Position numbers and translations under genes: made by a program
Part shown: positions 25,675 to 34,668 of the stretch, piece after piece
How the letters are laid out: every line of letters starts with the position of its first letter
Position numbering within the stretch: position 1 is the stretch's first letter
Notes under the pieces: model-generated
Told to the model about the DNA's origin: nothing
The model's database searches: none
What the model saw: the letters and a program-made list of their open reading frames with translations, nothing else
Source: Streptomyces catenulae
GTDB taxonomy: Bacteria > Actinomycetota > Actinomycetes > Streptomycetales > Streptomycetaceae
Length of the DNA stretch: 64,000 nt
Reading direction: 5' to 3'
NCBI RefSeq assembly: GCF_000718015.1
Contig: NZ_JODY01000004.1
Span: 170,129-234,128, forward strand

Positions 25675-26661
25675 TCAGCAGACCTCTTCCAGATCGCGCC
25701 ACTCACGGGTGTCCGGGCTGTCCGCGACCCAGCCGTCCAGCAGCCCGCGCACCAGGGCGGCGGGCGCCGCTATGCCGCACTCCCGCTCGGGCACCCAGAG
25801 CGATCCGGAGCCCGCGGTGCGGTGGCCGAGCGGCCCGGGGTGGCCGGGCTCGCTGTGGTCGTGCGGATCGAGGTGCTCACCGTCGCCCTCGTCGCTGGGC
25901 ATGCTCGACTCCGAGCACGTACGGCACAGCAGCCGCACCGACGACGACCAGTCCTCGGCGGCGAACCCGGCGTCCGCCGCCAGCCGCTCCAGCGCGTCCC
26001 GGTCCGCCTCGGTGGCCGCCTCCAGCAGCACCACCCAGGTGGGCACCGGCGAGGGCGCCCACAGCTCGATCTCGTCGAAGACCGGGTACGAGGGCCCGGC
26101 GGCGGTGGTCCGCTCGCCGTGCGGGACGCCGTCGTGCAACACCACCTCGCCCCAGCGCCGCCCGGAGGACGGCAGCGGGATGGAGAGCACCTCGATCCGC
26201 GCCGGGTCGAGCCGACGGCCCCAAACGACCTCCGCCTCCCCCTCGGGCGACAGCCGCACGGCGGCGCTGCCCAGCGCCATCCCGGACGGCTCGCTCTGGG
26301 TGGCGCCGCTGCCGGGGACCTTCAGGCCGTACGCCTGCCAGGCGCGGCGGGCCAGCGGCCAGTCCTGGAGGGCGGTGGCGGCGATGCCGACGTTCCACCA
26401 GTCGGGCGCGCCCGGAGAGCGGTCGAGCAGGGCCACCGCGCGCAGCCCCGCGGCCCTGGCCTGCTCCCAGTCGTGCCGGAATTTGTGCAGCAGGGCGAGG
26501 TTGAACCAGGACTCCGAGAGCCAGGGCTCCATGTCGGCGGCGCGCGTCAGGAGCGCGCCCGCGTCGTCGTAACGGCCGTCGCCGATCAGCGTGAAAGCCC
26601 GGTCGGTCGCCTGCCGCCACGAGGCGGAGGGCCGGTGCCGTACCTTGCCGAAGATCCTCAC
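25675..26661 (-). CDS. TPR-containing protein
   Basis: A 328-residue cytosolic protein with tetratricopeptide-like helical repeats in the N-terminal third (FTLIGDGRYDDAGALLTRAA and WFNLALLHKFRHDWEQARAA). A longer mixed domain follows and ends with two Cys-containing stretches (LLCRTCSES). The C-terminal half resembles nothing I can name. The GTG giving MRIFGKVRHRPS was chosen because GGGAA precedes it. It lies alone between the FCD regulator and the HD-domain pair. Confidence 0.8.
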   Translation of the reverse strand: MRIFGKVRHRPSASWRQATDRAFTLIGDGRYDDAGALLTRAADMEPWLSESWFNLALLHKFRHDWEQARAAGLRAVALLDRSPGAPDWWNVGIAATALQDWPLARRAWQAYGLKVPGSGATQSEPSGMALGSAAVRLSPEGEAEVVWGRRLDPARIEVLSIPLPSSGRRWGEVVLHDGVPHGERTTAAGPSYPVFDEIELWAPSPVPTWVVLLEAATEADRDALERLAADAGFAAEDWSSSVRLLCRTCSESSMPSDEGDGEHLDPHDHSEPGHPGPLGHRTAGSGSLWVPERECGIAAPAALVRGLLDGWVADSPDTREWRDLEEVC

Positions 26662-26941
26662 GATTCCCGCCTGCTGGTTGCTCGATGACGCTGGAGGTGG
26701 TGTCCCGAGCGGCGCCCGGTGCCACCCGGGGGCCCACTGGCAACCTGCCACGGAACGCCGTCCGCCTCAGCGGAGGTGCCGGGGCCCCTGCGGCTCCCTT
26801 GCTCTGCGTGCTCCCCCTGAATCCCCTCGACGGGGCTTCCTTCGCATCCAACCATGCCCATCTCGGCGGGCGCTCATTACCCATGGGTTCCCCCCTGCGT
26901 TCACCAGGGGCGGAACTCTGGGGAAGGCTGGGGCGCGGGCC

Positions 26942-28261
26942 TCACCCGGTGCGGCCACCGCGGGCCAGGACCCGCGCCAGCGCCGCCACGACCTCCGGCG
27001 CGAACTCCCGCCCGCCCGCCAGCCGCTCCAGCACCCACGGCGCCCCGCCCGGGACGCCCGCCCGCCCCGCCCAGTCGTCGTAGGCGTTGACGGTCCGCAC
27101 GATGCGCGCGGTGACCGGCTGTTCACGGTACGGGTCGGCCTGCCGCTCGACGATCACGGCGACCTCGGCGGGGACGCCGGTCTGCCGGACGACGGCGCCG
27201 CCGAGCCGGGCGATCCGGCGCTGCTCGGCGGGCGGCAACGGCGCGGTCGCGCCCGACGGCACCGGGTCGACGAGCGAGAGCTGCCCGATGTCGTGCATCA
27301 GCGCCGCGTACTCCAGGAGGTCCAGCTCCGGCTCGCGCAGCCCCAGCTCCCCGCCGACCGCCCGGCTGAGGGCGGCGACCCGGCGGGCGTGGCCGGGCGG
27401 GGTGTACCCGGCGATCTCGGTGGCGCGGGCCAGGGAGGCGATGGTCTGGCGGCGGGTGGCCCGGACCGCGGCGAAGCGGCGCAGCGCGCACTGGGTCAGC
27501 AGCAGCGGCAGCGCGAACACCGGCAGCGCCCACAGCCCGGCGACCGCCGTGGCCAGCGCGGTGACCACGCCGGTGGCGCCGACCGCCGCCCCGATCCCGC
27601 CGGACGCCCGCACCTCACGGCGGAGCAGCGTCCCGTACGGGCGTCCGGTGCGGGCCCGGTCGAACGCGGCGGTGAGGGCCGCGTCGCCCAGCGCGGTGAG
27701 CGCCAGCAGCCCGAGCAGTACCAGGAGCGGTACGTGGCCCCGGCCCGCCCAGGAGGCGAGCGGCCCGGCGGCGTACAGGGGCTGGACGCAGAGCGCGGCG
27801 CAGCCGCAGGTCAGCAGGTGCCGCGCCAGCCGATCGGCGGCCGGTCCACGGCCCGGCCCCGACACCGTCCCCACCAGGCCCGCGACGCCGACCACCACGA
27901 CGGTCTGCGCCGGGCCGTGCGGGGCGGGCACCCCGGCGACCTCGCCGAGCAGGGCGTACGCCAGCGCGCCCGCCGCCGCCAGGGGCGCGCGGTCGTGCTC
28001 CCCGGGCGCCCCGGCGGGCCGCTGCCGGGCCAGCTCCCCCACGGCGATCAGCGTCCCGAAGGCCAGCGCGACCCCGGGCTGTGCGATCCCGGACCGCAGG
28101 GTGTGGACGAGCGCCCACAGGGCCAGGGCACCCGCCGCACCCCGGATCGCCACGGCGAGGGCTGCGCCCGGGGCGGGCCGGTCCGTTCGCCCCGGGGTGT
28201 CCTCGGGGTGTGCCTCCCCCGGGGACGGCAGGGTGTCCGGACCGGCCGCCGGGCCGCTCAC
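26942..28261 (-). CDS. Membrane HD-domain protein with a degenerate HD-GYP site
   Basis: A 439-residue protein with about eight hydrophobic segments in the first 260 residues and a cytosolic HD-type domain after that. The HD pair is present (YAALMHDIGQLSLVDP) but the family Lys of HDxGK is Gln. The second motif HHExxDGxGYP has become VERQADPYREQP. This suggests a regulatory, non-catalytic partner. Its GTG overlaps the TGA of the preceding, intact HD-GYP gene, so the two are coupled. Confidence 0.82.
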   Translation of the reverse strand: MSGPAAGPDTLPSPGEAHPEDTPGRTDRPAPGAALAVAIRGAAGALALWALVHTLRSGIAQPGVALAFGTLIAVGELARQRPAGAPGEHDRAPLAAAGALAYALLGEVAGVPAPHGPAQTVVVVGVAGLVGTVSGPGRGPAADRLARHLLTCGCAALCVQPLYAAGPLASWAGRGHVPLLVLLGLLALTALGDAALTAAFDRARTGRPYGTLLRREVRASGGIGAAVGATGVVTALATAVAGLWALPVFALPLLLTQCALRRFAAVRATRRQTIASLARATEIAGYTPPGHARRVAALSRAVGGELGLREPELDLLEYAALMHDIGQLSLVDPVPSGATAPLPPAEQRRIARLGGAVVRQTGVPAEVAVIVERQADPYREQPVTARIVRTVNAYDDWAGRAGVPGGAPWVLERLAGGREFAPEVVAALARVLARGGRTG

Positions 28262-29709
28262 ACGTCACCGGGCCGGGCGGAGTGGTGCCGGGCGCGGCCG
28301 CCGCGCGGTGCGGCGTGACGGCCGCGCGGGGCGCCCGGACCGCCGCGGCGCGCACCGGGCGCGGGCAGTTGCGGGCCCGGGGGCGGGCCGCCCGAGGGGC
28401 ACGGCAGATCGGGGGCGGTCCCGGGCGGCGGGGTCGGTTCCGGGTGCCAGCCGTGCCGTTCCAGGGCGGCGGCCAGCGCCCGCACCATCTGCGGGTCGAA
28501 CTGCTTCCCGGCGCATTTGCGCAGCTCGGCGACTGCGGCCGGAACGGGGCGGGCGCGGCGGTAGGAGCGGGTGGAGGTCATCGCGTCGAAGGCGTCGGCG
28601 ACGGCCACCACCCGGGCGCACTCGGGGATCTGCGCGCCCTTGAGGCCGTGCGGGTAGCCGCGGCCGTCGAGCCGCTCGTGGTGGTGGAGGATCGCGTCCC
28701 GCGCCTCCCCGAGGAAGCCGATGCCGCGGACGATCTCGTGGCCGTACTCGGGGTGGAGTTCGATCAGGGAGCGTTCCTGAGGGGTGAGCGGGCCCTCCTT
28801 GCGGAGCAGCCGGGTGGGGACGCCGAGCTTGCCGACGTCGTGCAGGGTCCCGGCGATCCGCAGCACCTCCGTACGGTCCTCGGGCAGCCCCAGCTCCCGG
28901 GCGATCATCATCGAGGCGCGGCCGACGCGTTCGCCGTGGCCGCGGGTGTAGCGGTCCTTGAGGTCGACGGCCTGGACCAGCGCGCGGACGGTGGCCCGGT
29001 GGGCGGCGCGCTCCCGGTGGTACTGGGCGAAGACCCAGCACGAGAGGTACATCGGCGGCAGCACCAGCAGCGCCGCCGACGGGCCGTACGCGCTGCGCCA
29101 GAGCACCGCCGTCATCAGTCCGGCCGGGCCGTGCACCAGATACGGGCCGAGGGAGCCGCGCAGCAGACCGCGCCAGGCGGTGCGCGGCGGCGCGCCCTCG
29201 GCGGTGACCCGCACCGCGCCGTCGAGGGCGGCGAGAACGGCGCAGAGGAGGGTCGCGGCGGCGAGGGCGGGCAGCAGCACCCAGGGCAGGTGCGGGGCGG
29301 TCAGCGGCCGGGGCCCGGCGGCGGTGTCGAAGAGGAGGGCGGCGGCCCAGCAGGCGAGGGCGAGTCCGGCGGCGTGCCAGAGGCGGCGGGCGGTGCGCGC
29401 GGGCTCCTCGGCCGGGGCGAGCAGCGCGCCCGGGACGGCGGTCAGCGCGGCCAGCGGCGGCGGCAGCAGGAACACCCCGGCGAGCAGGACGGGCAGTGCG
29501 GTGAGGAACGGTGCGGTGCCGGGCGGGACCCGGATGCCCGGCAGCGGGCGGTGGCGCACGGTCTCGCAGCCCGCGTGGAGGACGGCGAGGGCGGCGGCAT
29601 CCGCCCAGGGGGCGCCGGGTCCGAGCCGGGCGGCCGGGGCGGCGCAGACCACCGCGGCCAGGACGGTCCCTGTGATGCAGCCGCGCGCGGCCGGTGGCAG
29701 TGCCCGCAT
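28258..29709 (-). CDS. Membrane-anchored HD-GYP domain protein
   Basis: A 483-residue protein with an N-terminal membrane region of about 230 residues (seven or eight segments), then a complete HD-GYP domain. The motifs TRGHGERVGRA, LHDVGKLGVP, and LHHHERLDGRGYPHGL followed by VVAVADAFDAMTS are all intact. HD-GYP proteins are usually metal-dependent cyclic-di-GMP phosphodiesterases, so that is the likely activity. A Pro-rich tail of about 60 residues ends the protein. The ATG with GGGAGGAGGGCGCG before it was preferred over a start 31 codons upstream. Confidence 0.85.
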   Translation of the reverse strand: MRALPPAARGCITGTVLAAVVCAAPAARLGPGAPWADAAALAVLHAGCETVRHRPLPGIRVPPGTAPFLTALPVLLAGVFLLPPPLAALTAVPGALLAPAEEPARTARRLWHAAGLALACWAAALLFDTAAGPRPLTAPHLPWVLLPALAAATLLCAVLAALDGAVRVTAEGAPPRTAWRGLLRGSLGPYLVHGPAGLMTAVLWRSAYGPSAALLVLPPMYLSCWVFAQYHRERAAHRATVRALVQAVDLKDRYTRGHGERVGRASMMIARELGLPEDRTEVLRIAGTLHDVGKLGVPTRLLRKEGPLTPQERSLIELHPEYGHEIVRGIGFLGEARDAILHHHERLDGRGYPHGLKGAQIPECARVVAVADAFDAMTSTRSYRRARPVPAAVAELRKCAGKQFDPQMVRALAAALERHGWHPEPTPPPGTAPDLPCPSGGPPPGPQLPAPGARRGGPGAPRGRHAAPRGGRARHHSARPGDV

Positions 29710-29829
29710 CGCGCCCTCCTCCCCGAATCCACGGCCCGGCTCCGCGCAGCGTCGTACGCGGTGTGGGGGGTGCGGCGAGGATAGAGGGGGCCGGGCGGAC
29801 ACGTCGGCGCATCAGGGGCCGAGGGCGGA

Positions 29830-29868
29830 GAAAAGCCCCGCCACTCATCCCTTCGGGTGATACGCGGC
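29830..29868 (-). terminator. Probable terminator of sigR-rsrA
   Basis: Immediately after the rsrA stop the minus strand shows a CACCCGAAGGGATG hairpin inside a CGCC...GGCG stem, followed by GGGGCTTTTC. The stem is imperfect, so this is a moderate call. Confidence 0.5.
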
Positions 29869-29869
29869 G

Positions 29870-30289
29870 TTAGTCGGCGCGCGCGGCCTCGGTACGTGCA
29901 TCGGCGGATTCCGCCGCTTCGGCGGGGGACGCGGCGGCGTCGGTGCCGTCCGCGTCCCGGGCGCCGGTGGAGTCGTCGTTCCGGGCCGCGTCGTGACGGG
30001 CCTGGTCGAGCACGCTGACCTCGGGGACGGTCTCCCCGGCCCGGATCAGATCGATCCGGCCCATGACCTTGGAGCGCAGATCGCTGGGGACGTCGTCATG
30101 GCCGCAGCAGCGCTTGACGAGCTTCTTGACGGCCTGCTCCAGGCCGTACTTCTCCAGGCACGGCGAGCACTCGTCGATGTGCACCTGGAACTTCTCGCAC
30201 TCCCCCTCCGGCATCTCACGGTCGAGATACTCGTAGAGGTGGTCGAGCACCTCGGAGCATTCCTTGTCGTGCGGCTCTCCGCAGCTCAT
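29870..30289 (-). CDS. rsrA: Zinc redox-switch anti-sigma factor RsrA
   Basis: A 139-residue ZAS-family anti-sigma factor that holds SigR under reducing conditions and releases it when disulfides form. All diagnostic residues sit at the positions known in S. coelicolor: Cys3, His7, Cys11, Cys31, His37, Cys41, Cys44, Cys61 and Cys62. The zinc site is Cys11/His37/Cys41/Cys44. The C-terminal 60 residues are a low-complexity Ala/Asp tail. Its ATG overlaps the sigR TGA (ATGA), so the pair is made together. Confidence 0.96.
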   Translation of the reverse strand: MSCGEPHDKECSEVLDHLYEYLDREMPEGECEKFQVHIDECSPCLEKYGLEQAVKKLVKRCCGHDDVPSDLRSKVMGRIDLIRAGETVPEVSVLDQARHDAARNDDSTGARDADGTDAAASPAEAAESADARTEAARAD

Positions 30290-30978
30290 GATCCCGAGCC
30301 TTTCCGGTCGTGCGGCTGCGGTGCCTGCGTGGCAGCCCCTGCCCCGGCCGGGACCAGCCCGCGCTCCCGGGCGTAGTCCTCCAGCATGCCGCGCAGTTGG
30401 CGCCGGCCGCGGTGCAGACGGGACATCACCGTGCCGATGGGTGTCCCCATGATGTCCGCGATCTCCTTGTACGCAAAGCCCTCCACGTCCGCGAGATAGA
30501 CCGCGATGCGGAATTCCTCCGGAATGGCCTGGAGTGCGGCCTTCACATCGGAGTCGGGGAGGTGGTCGAGCGCCTGCGACTCGGCGGAGCGCAGTCCGGT
30601 GGACATGTGCGACTCGGCGCGCGCCAGCTGCCAGTCCTCGATCTCCTCCGCCGCGCTGCGCTGCGGCTCACGCTGCTTCTTGCGGTAGGAGTTGATGAAG
30701 GTGTTGGTCAGGATGCGGTAGAGCCACGCCTTGAGGTTGGTGCCTTCCCGGAACTGATGGAAGGACGCGTACGCCTTGGCATACGTCTCCTGCACCAGGT
30801 CCTCCGCGTCGGCCGGATTGCGCGTCATGCGCAGCGCGGCGGAGTACATCTGGTCCAGGAAGGTGAGGGCGTCGCGCTCGAAGCGTGCGTTGCGCTCGGC
30901 GGGGCTCTCCTTCCGGTCCGCGGAGTGCTCCTGTGCCGCGCCGTCGGTCCCTGCGTCGGTACCGGTGACCGGACCCAC
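30286..30978 (-). CDS. sigR: Thiol-stress ECF sigma factor SigR
   Basis: A 230-residue ECF sigma factor for disulfide stress genes such as thioredoxins. Region 2 is [20 protein letters not shown] and [20 protein letters not shown]. Region 4 is [20 protein letters not shown] followed by [19 protein letters not shown]. The GTG giving [10 protein letters not shown] reproduces the length of S. coelicolor SigR (227) and has GGAGGAG directly upstream. The frame stays open for another 53-58 codons to ATGs at 31137 and 31152, matching the unstable longer isoform SigR' known in Streptomyces. Confidence 0.95.
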   Translation of the reverse strand: MGPVTGTDAGTDGAAQEHSADRKESPAERNARFERDALTFLDQMYSAALRMTRNPADAEDLVQETYAKAYASFHQFREGTNLKAWLYRILTNTFINSYRKKQREPQRSAAEEIEDWQLARAESHMSTGLRSAESQALDHLPDSDVKAALQAIPEEFRIAVYLADVEGFAYKEIADIMGTPIGTVMSRLHRGRRQLRGMLEDYARERGLVPAGAGAATQAPQPHDRKGSGS

Positions 30979-31301
30979 CTCCTCCAACACCGTGACGGAC
31001 CCGGATGCGGATCCACTCGATTCGGAGAATAGACGACGATCCCGGACCGCCGCCGCTCCAGCGGGAGCGGCCTGCGGTGCCTGCGTCTGGGGCCATCGCA
31101 GGTCGGCGGCGGGACGGGCGGGGCAGGCGATTCCCATGCGGCGGGCTCCCATTCCTCGTGCTGCGCGAGCGGTGTACGGACGTCCTACGGCATGGTCAAC
31201 AGCGGTGCCCCGCGGCGCATTCCCGGCCCCCGGCACCAGTTCGCGGCGGCCCGCCCGACGGCACGGTTGACAAAACACGTTGCCGCTTCGGCAATAGGGG
31301 C

Positions 31302-31889
31302 ATGACGGATGACGCGTACGAACGGGTGCTCGGCGAGGTCGGGCCGCGGCTGCGGCGGCTGCGGCAGGAGCGCTCGGTGACCCTCGCCGCCCTCTCGGAG
31401 GTGACCGGCATCTCGGTCAGCACCCTCTCCCGCCTGGAGTCCGGGCGCCGCCGCGCCACCCTGGAGCTGCTGCTCCCGCTGGCCCGCGCCCACCAGGTCC
31501 CGCTGGACGAACTGGTCGGCGCCCCCGAGGTGGGCGACCCCCGGGTGCGGGCGGTGCCGCAGCGCCGGGCGCACATGACGTTCGTACCGCTGACCCGGCA
31601 GCCGGGCGCCCTCCAGGCGTTCAAGCTCGTCGTCGACCCGGTCCCGGGCCCGCCCGAGCAGCGCACACACGAGGGCTACGAGTGGCTGTACGTCCTGTCG
31701 GGACGGCTGCGGCTGCTGCTCGCCGACCGGGATGTGGAGCTGAGGGCGGGCGAGGCGGCGGAGTTCGACACCCGGTTGCCGCACTGGTTCGGACCCGCGG
31801 ACGACAAGCCGGTGGAGCTGCTCAGCCTCTTCGGCCGCCAGGGCGAACGGATGCATGTCCGCGCCCGGCCCCGGGGGCGCACGGAGTGA
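31302..31889 (+). CDS. XRE-family regulator with C-terminal cupin domain
   Basis: A 195-residue transcription factor. The N-terminal helix-turn-helix reads [20 protein letters not shown] then [22 protein letters not shown]-terminal cupin barrel ([20 protein letters not shown] and [10 protein letters not shown]) probably senses a small ligand. A consensus TTGACA (31267-31272) and GCAATA lie just before the ATG with no Shine-Dalgarno sequence, so the transcript is probably leaderless. It is divergent from sigR; the ligand and targets are unknown. Confidence 0.88.
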   Translation: MTDDAYERVLGEVGPRLRRLRQERSVTLAALSEVTGISVSTLSRLESGRRRATLELLLPLARAHQVPLDELVGAPEVGDPRVRAVPQRRAHMTFVPLTRQPGALQAFKLVVDPVPGPPEQRTHEGYEWLYVLSGRLRLLLADRDVELRAGEAAEFDTRLPHWFGPADDKPVELLSLFGRQGERMHVRARPRGRTE

Positions 31890-31952
31890 GACGGCGCGCC
31901 GGGGGCGCGGCGGGCCGGGCTCCCAAGGGGCCGCGGGTCCGCGCGCCCCGGG

Positions 31953-32600
31953 TCAGCCGAAGAGCCCGTCGAGCCACTCCGCCACCGCGTCCGCCAGCGC
32001 CGTCATCGTCCCCTCCTCGGTGACCGCGGCCCGCTTGGGCACCGCGAAACCGTGGTCCCCGTGGGGCACCTCGCGCAGCTCCGTACCGGTCGGGAACTCC
32101 TCGGGGCGCCCGAAGGGGTCCCGGTCGCCCTGGACGACGAGGGTCGGCACCCCGGCGCCGGTCAGCTCCTCGGCGCGGGACTTCTCCGGGCGGCCCGGCG
32201 GGTGCAGCGGGAAGCTGAGGGCGAGGACGGCGTGCGCGCCCAGTTCGCGCGCGGTGCGGCAGGCCACCCGCGCCCCCGCGCTCCGGCCGCCCGCGACGAC
32301 CGGCAGACCGGGCTTCTCCAGGGCGGGCCACAGCGCCGTCCACCCGGCGTCCAGGGACTTGGGGGCGGGCGCCACCTTCTTCCCGGCGACCCGCCACGGC
32401 TGCTCCACGAGCGCGACGGTGTAGCCGCGGCCGGGCAGCGCGGCGGCCAGCGCCCGCAGGTCACGCGCCTCGATGCCGCCCCCGGCGCCATGGCCGACCG
32501 CCAGCACCGCCCGGGCCGGTACCGGCGCCCGGAACCAGGTGATCCGCGCCTCGCCCGCGGGCGTGGCGACCGTCTCGCTCTCGTGCACACCGGAAGTCAT
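31953..32600 (-). CDS. Alpha/beta-hydrolase family protein
   Basis: A 215-residue hydrolase of the dienelactone-hydrolase/KANL3-Tex30-like group. The oxyanion region is VLAVGHGAGGGIEARDL, the nucleophile elbow is VAGGRSAGARVA (Ser), and the late acid and His are in VVQGDRDPFG and VPHGDHGFAVP. The substrate cannot be deduced. It converges on the cupin regulator and lies downstream of the SRAP gene on the same strand. Confidence 0.85.
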   Translation of the reverse strand: MTSGVHESETVATPAGEARITWFRAPVPARAVLAVGHGAGGGIEARDLRALAAALPGRGYTVALVEQPWRVAGKKVAPAPKSLDAGWTALWPALEKPGLPVVAGGRSAGARVACRTARELGAHAVLALSFPLHPPGRPEKSRAEELTGAGVPTLVVQGDRDPFGRPEEFPTGTELREVPHGDHGFAVPKRAAVTEEGTMTALADAVAEWLDGLFG

Positions 32601-32683
32601 ACGCCCATCCTGCCGCCCCGCGGACGCCCCGGCCGCACGGCCCGCCCCGGGAGCGGCGCCCGGCCGCCCCCGGGGCGCGCACC

Positions 32684-33517
32684 TCAGAACAGGGTGCCGA
32701 CCTCGGGCCCGTCGAGTTCGGTGAGCAGTTCGGGGCCGTTGTTGCGGACGTTGCTGACGGCCGTCGGCACCGGGTAGGCGCGCATCAGCCCGGCCGGGGG
32801 CGGGGCGAGCAGGGTCTGCAGCCCTTCGGGGTCGGTGTGGGACGGGTCGAGCCAGGCGTCCCAGCGGTCGGGCGTCATCACCAGCGGCATCCGGGGGTGG
32901 ATGTCGGCCAGCGCCTGCGGCCCCTCACCGCCGTCCGCCCCGGCCAGCGGCGTCGTCTCCGCCTCCGTGGTGAGGACCGTGCACGTCACCCACCAGGCCC
33001 GCGGATGGTCGGCGGGGAGCGTGGCATCGCGCCAGAACTCGTACAGCCCGGCCATCGCCATCACGGACCCGTCGGCGGGCGTCACGAAGTACGGCTGCTT
33101 CCGGGGGCGCTTCTTCACCCCGCGCTCCTCCAGCTCCCGTTCCTCGGGGGCGGTCACCCACTCGTAATAGCCGTCCCCGGGGAGCAGACAGCGGCGGGCG
33201 GCGAACGCCTGGCGGAACGAGGGCTTCTCGTGGACCGTCTCGGCCCGTGCGTTGATCATCCGCGCGGCGCCGTCCGGCGAGTTCGACCACGACGGCACCA
33301 GCCCCCAGGTCAGCGTCCGCAGCTGCCGCACCGGCACCCCCGGGGGGAACGCCTGCGCCGCGGCGCCCTTGAGAGGGCGCTCCAGGACCGCCTGCACGGG
33401 GACGGTCGGGGCGATGTTGTAGTCCGGGGCGAGCGTTTCCTCGGGCACCAGGTGCCCGATCCCGAAGGTCTCCGTCAGCTCCTCGGGCCCACGACTCGCT
33501 GCATACCTGCCACACAC
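32684..33517 (-). CDS. SOS-response-associated peptidase/DNA crosslink protein (SRAP, YedK/HMCES)
   Basis: A 277-residue SRAP-domain protein that covalently caps abasic sites in single-stranded DNA through its N-terminal Cys. The start is a GTG followed directly by the essential Cys (MCGRYAASRG); longer in-frame starts would bury it. Other active-site residues are Asn in PDYNIAPT, Glu in MINARAETVHEKPSF and His in IHPRMPLVMTP. Length and motif order are standard. It lies upstream of aroA-rsgA in inverted orientation, as in mycobacteria. Confidence 0.93.
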   Translation of the reverse strand: MCGRYAASRGPEELTETFGIGHLVPEETLAPDYNIAPTVPVQAVLERPLKGAAAQAFPPGVPVRQLRTLTWGLVPSWSNSPDGAARMINARAETVHEKPSFRQAFAARRCLLPGDGYYEWVTAPEERELEERGVKKRPRKQPYFVTPADGSVMAMAGLYEFWRDATLPADHPRAWWVTCTVLTTEAETTPLAGADGGEGPQALADIHPRMPLVMTPDRWDAWLDPSHTDPEGLQTLLAPPPAGLMRAYPVPTAVSNVRNNGPELLTELDGPEVGTLF

Positions 33518-33718
33518 GGCAATCCACCCCTTTGACCTGCTGACCCACCAGGGTAGGCGGCTCCGCCGGACACCGGGGCCCCGGTCGGCGGGGCCCGGCG
33601 CACGCCCCGCCGGACGCGCCCCCGCTCCCCCTCCGCACCCCGGGGCGCACGGCCCGCCGCGTACCGTCGGGCAGCCGTGCCACACTGCCAGGCCATACGA
33701 AGGGACGACAGGGACACC

Positions 33719-34459
33719 ATGGACACCGATCGCCTCACCGACATAGGCAGCCGCGTCTTCGGGACCCAGCCCGACCCGCCGGTCTGGCTGGTGGTCGCGA
33801 CGGGGGTGCTGGCGCTCGCGGCCGTCCTGCCGCACCCGGCCTGGCGGCTGTCCCGGAACGCGGTGACCATCGCCCACGAGGGCGGCCACGGCCTGCTGGC
33901 GCTGCTCACCGGCCGCCGCCTGGAGGGCATCCGGCTGCACTCCGACACCTCGGGTCTGACCGTCTCGCGCGGCAAACCGACCGGTCTCGGCATGATCCTG
34001 ACCGCGGCCGCCGGGTACATCACCCCGTCCCTGCTGGGTCTTGCGGGCGCCGCGCTGCTGGCGGCCGGTCACATCACGGCGCTGCTGTGGGGCGCGACGC
34101 TGCTCCTCCTCGTCATGCTGGTGATGATCCGCAACGCCTACGGGGTGCTCACCGTCGTCCTGACCGGCGCCGCCTTCCTCCTCGTCTCCTGGCTGACGCC
34201 CGCCGACGTCCAGGCGGGTTTCGCGTACGCGGCGGTGTGGTTCCTGCTGCTCGGCGGCGTCCGGCCGGTCTTCGAGCTGCAGCGCAAGCGCCGCCGCGGC
34301 CCGGTGCTGCGCCCGGGCTCGCCCGGCGGCGCGCCGGACTCCGACCCCGACCAGCTGGCCCGGCTCACCCACGCCCCGGCGTTCGTCTGGATCGGGCTGT
34401 TCCACGTGGTGACGCTCTGCTCGCTGTTCGGCGGCGGCCGCTGGATGCTCGGCCTCTGA
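33719..34459 (+). CDS. M50-like membrane metallopeptidase
   Basis: A 246-residue integral membrane protein with about six hydrophobic segments. The zinc motif HEGGH sits in NAVTIAHEGGHGLLALLTG, as in the M50B peptidase-like family; a second cytosolic or membrane Asp ligand is not obvious. A basic loop (QRKRRRGPVLRPG) separates the last helix. It may be an intramembrane protease or a non-proteolytic relative. The ATG follows GGGACGACAGGGACACC. Confidence 0.83.
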   Translation: MDTDRLTDIGSRVFGTQPDPPVWLVVATGVLALAAVLPHPAWRLSRNAVTIAHEGGHGLLALLTGRRLEGIRLHSDTSGLTVSRGKPTGLGMILTAAAGYITPSLLGLAGAALLAAGHITALLWGATLLLLVMLVMIRNAYGVLTVVLTGAAFLLVSWLTPADVQAGFAYAAVWFLLLGGVRPVFELQRKRRRGPVLRPGSPGGAPDSDPDQLARLTHAPAFVWIGLFHVVTLCSLFGGGRWMLGL

Positions 34460-34668
34460 CCCGCCGCGGACGCGGCCGTCCGGCCCGGACGGCCGCGGAA
34501 ACCGGCCCTCCCCGGGTGCGTATCCCTCGATCGTGCGCATCGCGGACGCCGCGGGCGGCGGCGCGGCGGGTCGGTTGCCTGATCAGCGCGGTGTGCGACG
34601 CAGGTACGTCACAGTCGCACCGTTTTTGATCAGGATGGGCACCCTTGCCCAGCGATTAAAGTGAGGGC

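Noticed and set aside
31000..31060. SigR-dependent promoter inside the SigR' coding region
   Set aside because: A GGGATCG element is present, but no GTT-type -10 occurs at the 18-bp spacing, so I cannot place the autoregulatory promoter by eye.
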